A model generated the notes under the pieces. It was not told where the DNA came from. It worked only from the letters and a program-made list of their open reading frames with translations, and ran no database searches. A DNA stretch of 23,887 nt from JBBQKG01 sp038326655. Its GTDB lineage: Bacteria > Actinomycetota > Thermoleophilia > Solirubrobacterales > JBBDJG01. Location: assembly GCA_038326655.1 (NCBI GenBank), contig JBBQKG010000034.1:1-23887 (forward strand), read 5' to 3'. Position 1 is the stretch's first letter; each line of letters starts with the position of its first letter. This document shows positions 22,955 to 23,887 of the stretch, piece after piece. Position numbers and translations under genes: made by a program.

Positions 22955-22980
22955 CCGTGGGTCTGCTCGCAGACCCACGG
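22955..22980 (-). terminator. Hairpin terminator after the acidic protein gene
   Basis: CCGTGGGTCTG pairs perfectly with CAGACCCACGG (11 bp) around a 4-nt loop, 4 nt after the TAA at 22985-22987. GTTTGG follows on the minus strand. Confidence 0.65.
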
Positions 22981-22984
22981 CCCT

Positions 22985-23497
22985 TTAATCGAAGTCGAAG
23001 TCCTTCGGCGGCTTCTGCTCGAACCACAGCCGGTCGTGCTCCGGCGTCTCCTCGAGGAATTCCGGGGTCTCCTCGAGCACGTCCTCGCCGGCAGGTGGGT
23101 CTTCTGCCTTCGCTTCCCAATCGTCGGGTGGGTCCTTGCGGGGCGCCTGCGCCTCTCGCGGAGCGGGAAGGGGGTCGGGCGCGGTGTAGGAGCCGTTGGG
23201 CTCGAGGGAGTCCTCCGGAAGCACCTCGTCCCGGTCGAGCACGCCCTCGTCGGTCCAGCCGCCGGCCGGCTCCGCCGCCGCGGCCTCCGCGGGCTCGGTG
23301 TGCTCGGCGGCAACCTCGGGCTCACGTGCCGCGGGCTCCGGGGGCTCCTCCTCCGGGGGCGCAGCCTCCGTGGCCGGGGGCCTGGCGCCGATCGGCCCGA
23401 ACGCCTCAGCCTCCTTCTGCTCGAGCTCGTTCTCGGGCGCGCCGAGGCGGCGCTTCAACTCGAGGTGCTCGCGGATTGCGTCGTCCAGCGTTCCCAT
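22985..23497 (-). CDS. Acidic, disordered hypothetical protein
   Basis: A 170-aa protein with a conserved-looking helical start (MGTLDDAIREHLELKRRLGA), a long low-complexity middle rich in Glu, Pro and Ala (residues about 40-150), and a distinctive end LWFEQKPPKDFDFD. I recall similar proteins in related actinobacteria, none with known function. The ordered ends and disordered centre suggest an adaptor or scaffold. ATG 23497 has GGAAGG 3-4 nt upstream. It is divergent from tRNA-Ala and closed by its own hairpin. Confidence 0.8.
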   Translation of the reverse strand: MGTLDDAIREHLELKRRLGAPENELEQKEAEAFGPIGARPPATEAAPPEEEPPEPAAREPEVAAEHTEPAEAAAAEPAGGWTDEGVLDRDEVLPEDSLEPNGSYTAPDPLPAPREAQAPRKDPPDDWEAKAEDPPAGEDVLEETPEFLEETPEHDRLWFEQKPPKDFDFD

Positions 23498-23573
23498 TGC
23501 CTTCCGTAGGGTTGCAAATGCGGCGGCTTCACGCCAGGACCGTGTAAAACCGCGCCTATACTTTGGCGGACCC

Positions 23574-23647
<74 letters not shown>

Positions 23648-23655
23648 TCTCTCAG

Positions 23656-23679
23656 AAGCCCTGCAAATGTAGGGCTTTT
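23656..23679 (+). terminator. Intrinsic terminator of tRNA-Ala
   Basis: AAGCCCT (23656-23662) pairs with AGGGCTT (23671-23677) around an 8-nt loop and is followed by TT. It lies 9 nt after the tRNA. Confidence 0.65.
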
Positions 23680-23723
23680 GGGTGGGGCGGATCGACGGGA
23701 AGCGGGCAACGATCCGGCGAAAT

Positions 23724-23741
23724 AAAGGCACTAGTGCCTTT
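23724..23741. terminator. Palindromic hairpin between tRNA-Ala and the right integrase
   Basis: AAAGGCA (23724-23730) and TGCCTTT (23735-23741) flank CTAG. It lies 24 nt past the integrase stop, with TATTTCG after it on the minus strand, so it probably ends the integrase transcript; a recombinase-binding role is also possible. Confidence 0.45.
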
Positions 23742-23764
23742 TGGGCCCCCATTTGGCCCGGTAT

Positions 23765-23887
23765 TCACGAGCGTTCCTGACTAGCCAGTGCCTGTCTGGG
23801 CTCACGTGAGCGCAGCGGCTCGCCCGCGACCAGCGCCTTCAGCCGCGCGCGCTCGGCCGGCTCACGGCGCATCAGGTGGGTGTAGAT
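23765..23887 (-). CDS. Tyrosine recombinase / integrase, C-terminal end (partial)
   Basis: The last 40 residues of a phage-type integrase that continues beyond the window. It opens with IYTHL, containing the nucleophilic tyrosine of the family, followed by a helical, basic C-terminal segment (MRREPAERARLKALVAGEPL) and a stop at 23765-23767. It points towards tRNA-Ala, the usual arrangement of an element integrated at the 3' end of a tRNA. It is unrelated in sequence at its C-terminus to the integrase at the left edge, so a different element is implied. Confidence 0.75.
   Translation of the reverse strand: MYTHLMRREPAERARLKALVAGEPLRSREPRQALASQERS

Noticed and set aside
22745..22980. Short open frame starting MDAALRNFSRGRIASF in the metF leader
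   Set aside because: It has no ribosome binding site, no stop before metF and runs through the terminator hairpin, so it was not called as a gene.
22718..22984. SAM, cobalamin or tetrahydrofolate riboswitch upstream of metF
   Set aside because: The location fits, but none of the conserved core sequences of these classes could be found by eye.

Overview
The window is high-GC DNA, most likely chromosomal, from an actinobacterium. Several lineage-style hints point to Thermoleophilia (Solirubrobacterales/Gaiellales-like): a crowd of SnoaL-like genes beginning MSQENVE, a PKD protein with a characteristic C-terminal module, a DUF6458-type membrane protein, and an acidic protein ending LWFEQKPPKDFDFD. 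This placement rests on remembered family patterns, not on a search. GTG and TTG starts are common, and some genes look leaderless.

Layout. Both ends carry integrases beside tRNA sequence. At the left, a tyrosine recombinase (5' end outside the window) runs into a 42-nt 3' half of tRNA-Lys(TTT), the right attachment site of an integrated element. At the right, an intact tRNA-Ala(CGC) is followed by the C-terminal end of a second tyrosine recombinase pointing towards it. A third tRNA, Glu(TTC), is followed by a phage-like zinc-finger/HNH fragment, so it may be an older integration site. tRNA-Asp(GTC) is undisturbed.

From 1.3 to 10.4 kb is a cell-surface and glycan region. It holds a decayed copy and two intact tandem copies of a secreted six-cysteine protein, a methyltransferase fused to a shortened GT2-like domain, a GT92-type glycosyltransferase overlapping it by 4 nt, and, on the opposite strand, a giant secreted protein with 15 PKD repeats followed by an overlapping membrane-anchored proline-rich protein. 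From 10.4 to 13.5 kb are a SnoaL-like gene, a membrane beta-propeller protein, a 63-aa acidic protein, a cupredoxin lipoprotein and a small membrane protein.

From 13.6 to 16.5 kb is an array of SnoaL-like genes on the minus strand: three intact genes, two N-terminal fragments and two C-terminal remnants, three of them preceded by the same short leader. A secreted beta-helix gene lies within the array on the other strand. From 16.5 to 23.5 kb is ordinary chromosomal content: a GT4 glycosyltransferase, an SDR lacking the usual catalytic Tyr/Lys, a cupin, a pterin carbinolamine dehydratase with a coupled small gene, two divergent metallo-beta-lactamase-fold hydrolases, metF with a hairpin-rich leader, and an acidic hypothetical protein.

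No CRISPR array, rRNA or complete insertion sequence was seen. The strongest candidates for something undescribed are the SnoaL array with its repeated leader and the surface region with its tandem secreted paralogues, PKD array and fused methyltransferase.
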